64,000 nucleotides of DNA from Chitinophaga sp. SYP-B3965. GTDB taxonomy: Bacteria; Bacteroidota; Bacteroidia; Chitinophagales; Chitinophagaceae. The DNA lies in NCBI RefSeq assembly GCF_009647655.1, contig NZ_WJFD01000001.1, positions 2,790,001 through 2,854,000 of the forward strand. The letters run 5' to 3'. Each line of letters starts with the position of its first letter. Within the stretch, counting starts at the first letter, position 1. Made by a program: the position numbers and the translations under genes. Under the pieces are notes generated by a model. The model was given only the letters and a program-made list of their open reading frames with translations, was not told the DNA's origin and did not search any database. Of the stretch, positions 36,924-46,902 are shown piece by piece.

Positions 36924-37880
36924 ATGAGAATCGGGCTAGATATGATGGGTGGCGACTATGCACCCGCAGAAGCAGTAAAAGGAGTAAGATTATTTTTAGA
37001 CAATGTTGCACCGGATGTGCACCTTGCATTGATCGGTGATGAGCAAGCCTTAGCACCCTTGATAGAGGACGCCCGGTTAGACCAGTCAAGATATACAGTT
37101 GTTCATTCGTCCCAGGTAATTGGGATGAATGAACATCCTACCAAAGCACTAAAAGAGAAGCCACAATCTTCTATCTCTCTTGGCTTTTATCTCCTTCAGA
37201 ACAAAAAGGTAGATGCATTCATCAGCGCAGGCAACACCGGCGCGATGATGGTTGGTGCTATATACTCCATCAAACTTATTCCGGGCGTTCAACGCCCCAC
37301 TATTTCAACGGTACTCCCCCGGGAGAACGGTACTAATGGTGTATTACTGGATGTAGGGATCAATGCAGATTGTAAACCGGAAAACCTGGTTCAATTTGCC
37401 ATTTTGGGTTCCCTGTACTCCCAATACATTATGGGTACGTCCAATCCCAGGGTTGGATTGCTGAATATCGGTGAGGAAGAAGGAAAAGGGAATATCCTGG
37501 CACAAGCCACCTACCCCCTGCTGAAAGAAAATCCATTACTGAACTTCATCGGCAACGTGGAAGGCAGGGATATCTTCAAGGAAACGGTAGATGTTATTGT
37601 ATGTGAAGGCTTTACAGGCAATGTAGTACTGAAAATGGCAGAATCCTTCCATGATGTAGCCGTAAGGCGCAATATCAAGGATGACTATATGGAGCGCTTT
37701 GACCATGAGCAATATGGCGGCACGCCTATCCTGGGTGTAGCAGAGCCGATCATTATCGGTCACGGTATCTCCAAAGCAGAAGCCTTCAAAAACATGATCG
37801 TAAACGCTCAGCGGATGATAGAAACTAAGCTGATGGATAAGATCAAGGAGAGCTTTGTAGAAGTAGCCAAAGAGAATTAA
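36924..37880 (+). CDS. plsX: Phosphate acyltransferase PlsX
   Basis: 318 residues. MRIGLDMMGGDYAPAEAVKG start, ISAGNTGAMMVGA, LDVGINADCKPENLVQFA and EGFTGNVVLKMAES are PlsX signatures. It makes acyl-phosphate from acyl-ACP for glycerolipid synthesis. The gene lies in the rpmF-plsX transcript, ended by the terminator at 37903. Confidence 0.97.
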   Translation: MRIGLDMMGGDYAPAEAVKGVRLFLDNVAPDVHLALIGDEQALAPLIEDARLDQSRYTVVHSSQVIGMNEHPTKALKEKPQSSISLGFYLLQNKKVDAFISAGNTGAMMVGAIYSIKLIPGVQRPTISTVLPRENGTNGVLLDVGINADCKPENLVQFAILGSLYSQYIMGTSNPRVGLLNIGEEEGKGNILAQATYPLLKENPLLNFIGNVEGRDIFKETVDVIVCEGFTGNVVLKMAESFHDVAVRRNIKDDYMERFDHEQYGGTPILGVAEPIIIGHGISKAEAFKNMIVNAQRMIETKLMDKIKESFVEVAKEN

Positions 37881-37902
37881 GCTTAAGTATTAATGATATT
37901 AT

Positions 37903-37936
37903 AAAGAGGATGGTCCAAAAGATCATCCTCTTTTTT
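37903..37936 (+). terminator. Terminator of yceD-rpmF-plsX
   Basis: AAAGAGGATG and CATCCTCTTT with a loop of about 11, then a T run. Its position suits plsX; the neighbouring kinase is convergent. Confidence 0.8.
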
Positions 37937-37939
37937 ATG

Positions 37940-40900
37940 TTACCCCACCAAAGGTAACTTCACAAAGAAGGTAGTTCCGATCCCTGGGGACGTCCTGAAC
38001 CAGATCTCCCCGCTTGCCTGCTCCACGATATTCTTACACATGGCCAAACCTAAACCCGTACCGGAAGACTTTGTCGTGAAATTAGGTACGAAGATCTTGG
38101 GCTGCACCTCCGGCGGAATGCCATGACCATTATCGATCACCTCTATGATCACCGCATGTTCCCCTTCATCCTTCATACTGATCACCACATGGCCCTCCCT
38201 TCCTTCCGGAATAGCCTGGATGGCATTTTGCAACAGATTGGTAAATAACCGGTTGATCTGTGTTTTATCTGCATCCACGAGATAAGGTTTCTCCTGCCTT
38301 TCAAAATAGATATTGCATTCGGGATTGCTCATATATAAGCCTGTAACGGATTGTAATAATTCGCTCAGGGAGAAAACTTCATTGTTCACCTTTGTGATAT
38401 GGGCAAAAGCAGCAAAATCAGACGCTATATTGGCCAGGTGATCTATCTGCTCCACCAGCGTGCCGGCTACATTCTTAGATAAGGCCTTTACATCCGGGGA
38501 ATCATTGGCAATAGCCCGCTGCAGGTATTGAATGCTCAGCTTCATAGGTGTGAGCGGATTCTTGATCTCATGCGCCACCTGCCGTGCCATTTCCCGCCAG
38601 GCCCCCTCCCGCTCGCTTTTAGCCAGCATAGCCGCACTCACTTCCAGCTTTTGCACCATTTTATTGTACTCCTTCACCAGCATGCCTATTTCATCCTCTT
38701 TATTCCATTCTATCACATCATTATGCTGCCCAAGGTTCACATTCCGGATCTTTTCCGTAATCAGGGAGAAGGATTTGGTGATGGTATTGGAGATCAGTAA
38801 CACCAGCAACCCTGCTATCAGGAAAATAAAAGCGTTGATATTGATCAGGGCCACCAGGAAGGTGGAGATCTGTTGATTCAGCTCTGTTTGCGTGGCAAAA
38901 TAAGGCGCATTGAGGTAGGCAAAAACGCCTCCTTTATCCCGCAGCGGAATGTAACCGCTGATGTATTTCATGGAACCTATCTGCTCTTCCTGGATGAACT
39001 GGATCTTATTCAGTTTGGATAACTGGTAAAAAGCCACCGGGTTCATGGATTCAGAAAGAAGTCCTTTTTCCACCATTAAAGGCTGTGCAGAAAGTTGCAG
39101 CCTTCCCGTGTTGTCATAAATATTGAGGTCTACATTATGTTCCGTAGCAATCTCACTGATGCGGCTGGATAAACTTTTTAAGAAGATGGAATCATAGATC
39201 ATATCCATTTCATCAAACATCCTGTGTTCATAGAAAACATCTTCCACATCCAGCGCAATACCATTCACCGTATTGCTCAGCTTCTCTGCATTCTCCGCCC
39301 TGTAGCGGCTGATAAAGAAAAGGATGGTAGCTATCCCCAGTGAGAGGAATGAAAATACAACCGCAAAAATGATAGTGCTCTGCACTTTGGTACGGATGCT
39401 CAGCTTTACCGTAGACGCCAGGTTAGCCACCCGCAACCGCGCCTTGATCAACAGGTCCAGCAGGCTGTAGATACCAATGATCAGCAGGAAGAGAACGAAC
39501 ATGTATGCAAAGAGCGTGATGAATTCCAGGAAATTCCTGCTGGGCTTCACCACTACTACCACCTTGTCTTTGGAGGCTTTATAGTAAAGGATGGAATACC
39601 CGTTTACCTCCTGCACCACAAGGTCCGCTGCAGGTATTTCTGATGGTGATAGTTTTACTTTGAAGGGGTAATTATTATGATTGCTCACCAGGGTGCCCTT
39701 ATCATAAACAGCATAAGAGTACAGCTCTATGTACTGCTGGTCTGTGTTCTGTAATCCGCTCTCAATGAGCAGTTCAGGATATAATCTATCCGGCCGCTGC
39801 GTTTCCGGCTGGGACCTTACTTCATAAAAAAGATACCCGGAAACCGTATCACCAAACCGCGTAAATTCTTTCTTGCCAATATAACTGTAGTCGTTAAAAC
39901 TCCTTTCATCATAATAAAGGTCTGTTCCCATCACATGGGGTAACCTGCTATCCACCATGATGCGTTTATTCAATTCATCCAGGGTGGTGGAATCATTATT
40001 GTACAACTCCTGTCCTTCTTCATCGAACGTATAGAACGACACATCATAGCGGTTGAGGTAACGGGAGAAGTATTTATCCTTCAGTGTTCCTTCCAGCATG
40101 TTTTTATACTCCTGCGTGCGCTCCAGGAAGAACTGCCGGACGAAAGGGTCCTTTGTCAGCCGGTCCCCCGCATCATTCAGCAGCGTTTCCATATAAGGGT
40201 CCCGCTGCCTGGAAATGTTCTTGGCTACCCGTTCCCGCGTATCCAATTCTTTCTGGTTATTATAGTAAATAAGTACGGCGGACGTAGTGATGGTCATGGT
40301 GAGCATCCATACAATAAAAGGCAGGGAAGCAGAACCCTGGCTGAAACGAAGTTCCAGGAGGTCCAGCAGGAGCACATACCCCAGCAGCCAGAACATGAAT
40401 ACCACGGAGGCGCTGAGGTCTGGTTTATTTAAACGGAAGGCCAGCCAGATCAATCCTACCACCGCCAGTGAAATATACTTGCTGCGGTATTGAAAATCTG
40501 TGAGCTGGTTTAGCAGGTAGTTAACGATCTGCGAGAAGAATAAAAAGCTGATGGCAATGAAACCAAGGCTCATACTGCCTATCACACTGTATTCATTCAG
40601 GCTGAAAAAGTTGGTTACATCGTAAGAGATATTAGAGTCTATTACAAGGCTCCGGATCAGGTCCAGCAGGAACTGCCCTGCTATGAACATCATGAGCCCT
40701 GCCGCTCCGATGATCAGCCAGCGCTGCCATCTTTCCCTCAATACAGGTGGATGGATGGTGCGTACATGCTGACGAAAAAAGAGGATGAGCCAGAAAGCCA
40801 GGAGTACGTTCAGCAACAGGTCTCCCAAAGACCGGAACACATCATCCTTTGCATAGATGATGGACTTGAACAGGTTGAGCGTGCTGAGGTCCATCGGAAA

Positions 40901-41695
40901 GGTATACACATAACTGAGGAACCGGAAGAGCAGCACAATGCCTAACAGGAAGAGGAATCCCCACATCGGGTTAAGGTGCCTGGCCAGCAGTGTGGCAAAG
41001 AGATTAATAAAAATGAGTACGAATATCACACCTACCATCAGCAGCAACACACTCACCAGGCTGGGGGCAGGACTGGATTTGGCAGGATCATAATGCAGGT
41101 AAAAAAGGATATGTTCATTCAGGTCCAGCACTGGCAGGCCGGGCGGACGTAAATTGATGGCATATTCCTCCCCGATGGCAGAACGCCCGTAGAACTGGCT
41201 GCCCAGGTAATCATTGTTGATGGCATATTCCTGTTTAACGGGGATGAGCCCTACTAAATATTTACCATCCTGCACAGGATGGCAGAGCATCACATAATAA
41301 CCATTGGGCAGCTTGCGGAAGGTGATGCCGGGATGTAATCCTTCAAAAACAGGTGGCTGTACGGTATTGGTGCTCCAGAATAACATCCTGTAGCCCACGG
41401 CAACAGAGTCAAATCCAAAAACAAAATAGTTTTCATCATAGATCTCCTTCAGGGTTTCTTCTGAATAAGTACCGTTCATGAGCTGTTTAACGAGGGCCGT
41501 ATCTGCGGACAATTCGTTAAAGGACTTCTGGCGGCTGCGGATATCGCTTTCCAGGCTGCGCTGCACGCCGTGGGGGGAAGAGTAATAACTCCAGTAATTG
41601 TTGAACAGGAAGGCAAAAGTGAACAGCCATGCTGCAATGATCAGCAGGTAACCGTTACGGAGGATGAACAGCCTTATTTCCTTGATATCGAGCAT
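37940..41695 (-). CDS. Large NtrY-like membrane sensor histidine kinase
   Basis: 1251 residues. The N-terminal half alternates hydrophobic helices (about 15-35, 225-480, 735-760) with two periplasmic stretches. A final helix pair near 800 and 965 flanks another sensor domain, followed by HAMP (EKIRNVNLGQHNDVIEWNKEDEIGMLVKEYN), HisKA with H1042 (QVAHEIKNPLTPMKLS) and HATPase (GTGLGLAMCKNIVEQASGE). The LTPxK after the His box is the NtrY-type variant. No response regulator gene is adjacent. mazG lies 4 bp upstream on the same strand. Confidence 0.93.
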   Translation of the reverse strand: MLDIKEIRLFILRNGYLLIIAAWLFTFAFLFNNYWSYYSSPHGVQRSLESDIRSRQKSFNELSADTALVKQLMNGTYSEETLKEIYDENYFVFGFDSVAVGYRMLFWSTNTVQPPVFEGLHPGITFRKLPNGYYVMLCHPVQDGKYLVGLIPVKQEYAINNDYLGSQFYGRSAIGEEYAINLRPPGLPVLDLNEHILFYLHYDPAKSSPAPSLVSVLLLMVGVIFVLIFINLFATLLARHLNPMWGFLFLLGIVLLFRFLSYVYTFPMDLSTLNLFKSIIYAKDDVFRSLGDLLLNVLLAFWLILFFRQHVRTIHPPVLRERWQRWLIIGAAGLMMFIAGQFLLDLIRSLVIDSNISYDVTNFFSLNEYSVIGSMSLGFIAISFLFFSQIVNYLLNQLTDFQYRSKYISLAVVGLIWLAFRLNKPDLSASVVFMFWLLGYVLLLDLLELRFSQGSASLPFIVWMLTMTITTSAVLIYYNNQKELDTRERVAKNISRQRDPYMETLLNDAGDRLTKDPFVRQFFLERTQEYKNMLEGTLKDKYFSRYLNRYDVSFYTFDEEGQELYNNDSTTLDELNKRIMVDSRLPHVMGTDLYYDERSFNDYSYIGKKEFTRFGDTVSGYLFYEVRSQPETQRPDRLYPELLIESGLQNTDQQYIELYSYAVYDKGTLVSNHNNYPFKVKLSPSEIPAADLVVQEVNGYSILYYKASKDKVVVVVKPSRNFLEFITLFAYMFVLFLLIIGIYSLLDLLIKARLRVANLASTVKLSIRTKVQSTIIFAVVFSFLSLGIATILFFISRYRAENAEKLSNTVNGIALDVEDVFYEHRMFDEMDMIYDSIFLKSLSSRISEIATEHNVDLNIYDNTGRLQLSAQPLMVEKGLLSESMNPVAFYQLSKLNKIQFIQEEQIGSMKYISGYIPLRDKGGVFAYLNAPYFATQTELNQQISTFLVALININAFIFLIAGLLVLLISNTITKSFSLITEKIRNVNLGQHNDVIEWNKEDEIGMLVKEYNKMVQKLEVSAAMLAKSEREGAWREMARQVAHEIKNPLTPMKLSIQYLQRAIANDSPDVKALSKNVAGTLVEQIDHLANIASDFAAFAHITKVNNEVFSLSELLQSVTGLYMSNPECNIYFERQEKPYLVDADKTQINRLFTNLLQNAIQAIPEGREGHVVISMKDEGEHAVIIEVIDNGHGIPPEVQPKIFVPNFTTKSSGTGLGLAMCKNIVEQASGEIWFRTSPGIGTTFFVKLPLVG

Positions 41696-41699
41696 AATG

Positions 41700-42464
41700 T
41701 TATTCCTGTTCCTTTACTTTATTCCATAAGCCATCCATTTCAGTGAGGCTCATTTCATCCAGCCGTTTGCCTGCACCGGCTGCCATTGTTTCCATCTGGG
41801 AGAACCGGCGGATGAATTTCTTATTCGTGCGTTCCAGGGCGTTTTCTGCATCTATTTTCAAAAAGCGGCTATAGTTCACCAGCGAAAAGAGCAGATCGCC
41901 AAATTCGGCCTCTATTTCGTCTTTATCGTTCAATGCCACCGCTTCCAGCAGCTCATTTGTTTCTTCCTCTACTTTATCCCACACCTGCTCCCGGGTATCC
42001 CATTCAAAACCAACTTGTTTGGCCTTTTCCTGGAGGCGCATGGCTTTGATCAGCGCCGGCAGGGAAACAGGTACCCCGCTCAATACAGAGGTTTTGCCTT
42101 CCTTCAGCTTTAATCTTTCCCAGTTGCGTTTCACATCCTCTTCGTTTTCCACCTTCACATCCCCGTAAATATGCGGATGCCTGGCTACCAGCTTATCGCA
42201 GATCCCGGTGATCACGTCCGTGATGGTAAACTGTTGCTGCTCAGTGCCTATTTTGGCATAGAAAACAATATGCAGCAGCAGGTCGCCCAATTCTTCCCGG
42301 ATGCCCTTAAAGTCCTGTTCCGTGATCGCATCTGTTAATTCATATAATTCCTCGATCGTTTGCTGGCGGAGCGATTGGATAGTTTGCTTTTTATCCCAGG
42401 GGCATTTTTCCCGTAAATCGTCCATGATCTGCAATAATCGGCTAAAGGCTTGTTCAGGCAGCAT
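41700..42464 (-). CDS. mazG: Nucleoside triphosphate pyrophosphohydrolase MazG
   Basis: 254 residues with two MazG-type helical domains, each with ExxE...ExxD metal motifs: EELYELTDAI with EELGDLLLHIVFY, and EETNELLEAV with AEFGDLLFSLVNY. It hydrolyses (d)NTPs and ppGpp-related targets and cleans non-canonical nucleotides. Its stop is 4 bp before the NtrY-like gene start, so the two are likely co-transcribed. Confidence 0.95.
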   Translation of the reverse strand: MLPEQAFSRLLQIMDDLREKCPWDKKQTIQSLRQQTIEELYELTDAITEQDFKGIREELGDLLLHIVFYAKIGTEQQQFTITDVITGICDKLVARHPHIYGDVKVENEEDVKRNWERLKLKEGKTSVLSGVPVSLPALIKAMRLQEKAKQVGFEWDTREQVWDKVEEETNELLEAVALNDKDEIEAEFGDLLFSLVNYSRFLKIDAENALERTNKKFIRRFSQMETMAAGAGKRLDEMSLTEMDGLWNKVKEQE

Positions 42465-42570
42465 AACATTAAATATTAAGGATCGGGTGCTAAGAAACGG
42501 AAAAATAATGCAAATTCAGGAATCCTCCTTTCCGCAAATTTCCGGCCGGATCAGTGTTAATTTCTTTTTC

Positions 42571-42600
42571 TTGGCAGAAAAGCCAATTTAATTAGCTTTG
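42571..42600 (+). promoter_or_regulatory. Promoter of tex
   Basis: TTGG at 42571 and TAGCTTTG at 42593-42600, spacing 18; ATG at 42632. Confidence 0.65.
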
Positions 42601-42631
42601 CGGCCTTAGTAAAATCACAAAAGAAACGAAT

Positions 42632-44914
42632 ATGAATCCGAAACACGTGAGGCTCATTTCTGCTGAACTGAGTATATCGATGAAGCAGGCTGAGAGTACC
42701 ATGAGCTTATTGGCAGAAGGCTCTACGGTACCGTTTATCAGTCGTTACCGGAAAGAACAGACAGGTAGCCTGGATGAGGTGCAGATTGGCAAGGTAGAGG
42801 ATCTGAAGAAACGGTTTGAAGAAGTGGACGACCGCCGGGCTTTCATCATCAAAACCATCACAGAACAGGAGAAAATGACGCCTGAACTGCTGGAAAAGCT
42901 GGAAAACAGCTGGGTGATCACGGAACTGGAGGATATGTACCTCCCCTACAAACCCAAACGCAAAACCCGCGCTACCACCGCCATTGAAAAAGGCCTTGAG
43001 CCGCTGGCCAAACTGGTGTTTGAACAGCAGGACGGCCCCCTGGATGAAGTGTCTAAAACTTTCATCAACGAACAGGTGGCTACTTCTGAAGAAGCCCTCA
43101 AAGGCGCCCGGGATATCATTGCAGAATGGATCAATGAAAATGCCGAGCTGCGCGATAAGTTGCGTAAACTCTTTACCAATACCGCCGTGTTCACTTCCAA
43201 AGTAATTGAAGGGAAAGAAGCAGAAGGCGTGAAATACAAGGATTACTTCGAATTTTCCGAAGAACTCCACACCATCCCCTCTCACCGGGTGCTGGCTATC
43301 CTGCGGGCAGAATCTGAAGGTATCCTCTTCGGAAACATTGCACCCGTAGAAGAAGAAGCAACGGAGATCATCAACAAACAATTTGTTACCGGCCATAACG
43401 CCGCCAGCGAACAAGTGACCAAAGCGGCCGCAGATGCTTACAAGCGACTGCTGCGCCCTTCCCTGGAGAACGAGTCCCGCGCCGCTGCAAAAGAAAGAGC
43501 CGATACGGAAGCTATTGAAGTATTTGCGGAGAACCTCCGTCAGTTGCTGCTCGCAGCCCCGCTGGGCCCTAAGGCAGTGATTGCCGTTGACCCCGGTTAC
43601 CGTACCGGTTGCAAAACCGTAGCACTGGATGTACAGGGGAACATGGTAGCAAATGATGTTATTTATCCGCTGGAAAAGAATTACAAAAGCCAGGACGCAG
43701 AACACCTGCTGCGCACATGGGTAGATAAATATGAAATTGAAGCCATTGCCGTAGGGAATGGTACTGCAGGCCGCGAAACAGAAGAGTTCGTGAAGAAGAT
43801 CGATTTCGGCCGTAAAGTAAATGTGTTCATGGTGAATGAAAGCGGTGCATCTGTATACTCCGCTTCTGAAGTAGCCCGTGAAGAATTCCCTGATCATGAT
43901 GTAACGGTACGTGGTTCCGTATCTATCGGCAGACGCCTGATAGATCCGCTGGCAGAACTGGTGAAGATAGATCCGAAATCTATTGGTGTAGGACAATATC
44001 AGCACGATGTGAACCAGAGCCACCTGAAACAAAGCCTTGACCGTATTGTGGTAAGCTGCGTGAACAATGTGGGTGTGAACCTGAACACTGCCTCTAAACA
44101 CCTGCTGGCTTATATTTCCGGTCTTGGTCCTTCACTGGCAGAGAACATCGTGAAATACCGCAAAGAGAATGGCGCTTTCAAAAACCGCAAGGAACTGAAG
44201 AAAGTAACCCGCCTCGGTGAAAAAGCATTTGAACAGTGCGCAGGATTCTTACGTATTGAAAATGGCGACAACCCGCTGGATAATTCTGCCGTTCACCCGG
44301 AACGTTATCCTGTAGTGGAAGCTATTGCAGCCGGGCAGAAATGCACGGTGGAAGAACTGATGGGCCGTGAAGACCTGCGTAAGATCGTGAATGTAAAAGA
44401 TTACATCAACGAAGAAGTAGGGCAGCTTACACTGGAAGATATCCTGAAAGAGTTAGCCAAACCCAGCCGTGACCCACGCGATGAGATAGCCATCTTTGAA
44501 TATGCAGAAGGCATCAAATCCATGGAAGACGTAAAACCCGGCATGACACTGCCTGGCGTGGTAACGAATATCACAGCATTTGGGGCGTTTGTAGACATCG
44601 GGGTAAAACAGGATGGGCTGGTGCACATCTCTCACCTTTCCAACAAATTCATCAGCAACCCGAATGAAGCGGTGAAGCTGAACCAGAAAGTAACGGTGAC
44701 CGTACTGGAAATAGATATCGCCCGTAAAAGGATCTCTTTATCTATGAAAGATAATGAACCGGCTCCGGTGAAACGCGAGCAGCGGGAACGTACCGGTGGC
44801 GGCGGTGGTGGGAATAAACCTGCTGGCGGTGCTCCTGGTAAAGAAAAGAAAGAAGCACCATTGAATGATTTCCAGGCTAAGCTCCTGGCATTGAAATCCA
44901 AGTTCAAAGACTAA
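42632..44914 (+). CDS. tex: Tex-family RNA-binding transcription accessory protein
   Basis: 760 residues. N-terminal Tex helices (PFISRYRKEQTGSLDEVQ), YqgF-like domain (IAVDPGYRTGCKTVALD), helix-hairpin-helix (LAYISGLGPSLAENIVKYRKENG) and S1 domain (GMTLPGVVTNITAFGAFVDIGVKQDGLVHISHL), then a Gly/Pro/Lys tail. It binds nucleic acid and affects transcription. The C-terminal tail with GGGGGG is longer than usual but consistent with Bacteroidota members. Confidence 0.96.
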   Translation: MNPKHVRLISAELSISMKQAESTMSLLAEGSTVPFISRYRKEQTGSLDEVQIGKVEDLKKRFEEVDDRRAFIIKTITEQEKMTPELLEKLENSWVITELEDMYLPYKPKRKTRATTAIEKGLEPLAKLVFEQQDGPLDEVSKTFINEQVATSEEALKGARDIIAEWINENAELRDKLRKLFTNTAVFTSKVIEGKEAEGVKYKDYFEFSEELHTIPSHRVLAILRAESEGILFGNIAPVEEEATEIINKQFVTGHNAASEQVTKAAADAYKRLLRPSLENESRAAAKERADTEAIEVFAENLRQLLLAAPLGPKAVIAVDPGYRTGCKTVALDVQGNMVANDVIYPLEKNYKSQDAEHLLRTWVDKYEIEAIAVGNGTAGRETEEFVKKIDFGRKVNVFMVNESGASVYSASEVAREEFPDHDVTVRGSVSIGRRLIDPLAELVKIDPKSIGVGQYQHDVNQSHLKQSLDRIVVSCVNNVGVNLNTASKHLLAYISGLGPSLAENIVKYRKENGAFKNRKELKKVTRLGEKAFEQCAGFLRIENGDNPLDNSAVHPERYPVVEAIAAGQKCTVEELMGREDLRKIVNVKDYINEEVGQLTLEDILKELAKPSRDPRDEIAIFEYAEGIKSMEDVKPGMTLPGVVTNITAFGAFVDIGVKQDGLVHISHLSNKFISNPNEAVKLNQKVTVTVLEIDIARKRISLSMKDNEPAPVKREQRERTGGGGGGNKPAGGAPGKEKKEAPLNDFQAKLLALKSKFKD

Positions 44915-44918
44915 TAAT

Positions 44919-44952
44919 AAAAAGGCCCGATGGAGTCCATCGGGCCTTTTTG
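44919..44952. terminator. Bidirectional terminator between tex and the convergent lipoprotein gene
   Basis: AAAAAGGCCCGATGGA and TCCATCGGGCCTTTTT, almost perfect, with T or A runs on each side. Confidence 0.85.
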
Positions 44953-44954
44953 TT

Positions 44955-45476
44955 TTATTTACTTTCTTCAAATTTCATCATCCATTGCAATAACTTTTCC
45001 GGGTAGGCAGAGTCTCCCCGCTCCCCGTAAAGCTTCACTGCCTTGTTTCGTGCAATCCCCACATAGATCACATCCTTCCGCATATCAATAGCAATCGCTG
45101 CTTCTTCAACGGTGCAATCATGCGGTTTACAACCTTCATTGAACAGGATACCGGATTCCACTTCAATGGGCGGCGTTACTTTATACCGCAGCATAAAATC
45201 AGCTTCATCTGCTCCCAGTATAGCTTTTATACGGCCCTTCAGGGGATGTAACTGCAACAATTTCACATCAGCTGCATACTTGCCGTTATATGCTTCATAA
45301 GATTTCCAGGACTCCACCAGCGAAGGGATGATAGAAGTATCCGTGGTCTGGATCATAGTATCCGTGGGGATCATGGTCACAGAATCAGGCGTTTTCTTTA
45401 TCACGCTCTTTTCCGTTGGACTGCCGCAGGCAATCATGGCAAGTATTACAACACAAAGGATGCTGAATTTATACAT
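44955..45476 (-). CDS. Hypothetical lipoprotein
   Basis: 173 residues from MYKFSILC at 45476 (an upstream ATG at 45485 is possible). Lipobox MIAC (C17) then GSPTEKS, so it is an anchored lipoprotein. The middle mentions no known motif; GCKPHDCTVEEAAIAIDMRKDVIYVGI contains two Cys that could pair. No function can be given. It is last in the operon DUF3667-ECH-carbonic anhydrase, overlapping the carbonic anhydrase gene by 8 bp. Confidence 0.8.
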   Translation of the reverse strand: MYKFSILCVVILAMIACGSPTEKSVIKKTPDSVTMIPTDTMIQTTDTSIIPSLVESWKSYEAYNGKYAADVKLLQLHPLKGRIKAILGADEADFMLRYKVTPPIEVESGILFNEGCKPHDCTVEEAAIAIDMRKDVIYVGIARNKAVKLYGERGDSAYPEKLLQWMMKFEESK

Positions 45477-46098
45477 CGAATTCATAAATAGGATCTATAT
45501 GTGTACCCGGCGCCATATCAAATACAGGATTGATCAGTCCATCTTTAAGGCCATATACCCAGCCATGCAGATGCGGCCGTTGTTCTTTAGCCCAGGCCTC
45601 CTGGATGGTGATGGTCTTAGCGAGGTTCATCACCTGCTCCTGTACGTTCAGTTCTATGAGGCGGTCTACCTGTTTATCTTCGGAATCCAGTGCATCAATT
45701 TCATCCCGGTGCAGGCGGTACACATCCTTGATGTGTTTCAGCCAGGGGTTGATAATGCCAAAGTTCTGGTTGGTCATGGCAGCTTTTACCCCACCACAGC
45801 CGTAGTGGCCTACTACCAGCACATGTTCCACCTTCAGTATTTTTACGGCATATTCCAATACGGTGAGCAGGTTCATATCTGTATGCACCACCATGTTGGC
45901 AACATTCCGGTGCACAAATATTTCTCCCGGTTCTGTATTGGTGATCTCATTGGCCGGCACACGACTGTCCGAACAACCGATCCAGAGGAACTTAGGCGCC
46001 TGTTGGTTTTGCAGGCGTTTGAAGAAGTCTTTATCTTCTGCTACTTTTTTTGCAGCCCACACTTTATTGTTGGCTAACAACTGCTCAAATACGTCCAT
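45469..46098 (-). CDS. can: Beta-carbonic anhydrase
   Basis: 209 residues. Zinc ligands C42, H98 and C101 (WIGCSDSRVP, VVGHYGCGG) and the Asp/Arg pair D44-R46 are all visible. It hydrates CO2 for bicarbonate-using enzymes and pH control. It lies 12 bp after the enoyl-CoA hydratase gene in the same operon. Confidence 0.95.
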   Translation of the reverse strand: MDVFEQLLANNKVWAAKKVAEDKDFFKRLQNQQAPKFLWIGCSDSRVPANEITNTEPGEIFVHRNVANMVVHTDMNLLTVLEYAVKILKVEHVLVVGHYGCGGVKAAMTNQNFGIINPWLKHIKDVYRLHRDEIDALDSEDKQVDRLIELNVQEQVMNLAKTITIQEAWAKEQRPHLHGWVYGLKDGLINPVFDMAPGTHIDPIYEFDV

Positions 46099-46110
46099 CT
46101 TGTTTTTCTT

Positions 46111-46890
46111 TTATTTCCCGGTAAAAACGGGCGCTCTTTTTTCCATAAAAGCCTGCATCCCTTCTTTCTGATCTTCGGAAGCAAAGAGGAGGTAAAAGTT
46201 CTTACGTTCAAAATGCAGCCCTTCTTCCAGTGTACTGTCAAATGCCCTGAGCACGGATTCCTTGGCCATCTTTACGGCCAGCGGGCTTAACTGGGCAATT
46301 TCAGCAGCCAGCCGGAATGCTTCCGTTAAATATAACTCAACCGGCACGATTTTGTTTATTAAACCGCCTTGTAAAGCTTCTTCTGCTGTAATAAATTTTC
46401 CGGTGAGCACCATTTCCATGGCCAGCGCTTTGCCTACGGCCCTGGTTAAACGCTGTGTGCCACCTGCGCCGGGCATCACCCCTATTTTGATCTCCGGCTG
46501 CCCAAAACGGGCAGTTTCGCTGGCAATGATCATATCGCAGAGCATGGCCAGTTCACAACCGCCACCTAATGCAAAACCACTAATAGCCCCAATGATGGGC
46601 TTCTTGATCTTTTTGATGGTATCCCAGGTGCTGAACTGGTCTACGTTATACATGTCTATAGCAGTTTTACCGGCCATCTGCTTAATGTCCGCCCCTGCGG
46701 CAAAAGCTTTATCGTTCCCGCTGAGCACGATCACGCGTACCTGCTCATCCTCATCTAAGGCTTTTAAGGCATCCCTTAATTCCTGCATCAGCTGGAGGTT
46801 GAGTGCATTCAGTTCCTTTGGCCGGTTTAATTGTATGTGCGCAATAAATGGCTGCGCCTGTTGGTGTATGATGATAAACTCCGGGGACAT
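46111..46890 (-). CDS. Enoyl-CoA hydratase/isomerase
   Basis: 259 residues of the crotonase fold. Oxyanion segments FAAGADIKQMAGK and GAISGFALGGGCELAMLCD; Glu near ELAMLCD and the second Glu in MPGAGGTQRLTR region are the expected catalytic pair. It hydrates 2-enoyl-CoA in beta-oxidation; the length fits a stand-alone hydratase. Within an operon of four genes. Confidence 0.93.
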   Translation of the reverse strand: MSPEFIIIHQQAQPFIAHIQLNRPKELNALNLQLMQELRDALKALDEDEQVRVIVLSGNDKAFAAGADIKQMAGKTAIDMYNVDQFSTWDTIKKIKKPIIGAISGFALGGGCELAMLCDMIIASETARFGQPEIKIGVMPGAGGTQRLTRAVGKALAMEMVLTGKFITAEEALQGGLINKIVPVELYLTEAFRLAAEIAQLSPLAVKMAKESVLRAFDSTLEEGLHFERKNFYLLFASEDQKEGMQAFMEKRAPVFTGK

Positions 46891-46902
46891 GTATGTTGGT
46901 TT

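Noticed and set aside
42707..44101. 464-codon open frame antisense to tex
   Set aside because: Composition is Cys/Phe/His-rich with no domain; tex on the other strand is fully supported, so this is a shadow frame.
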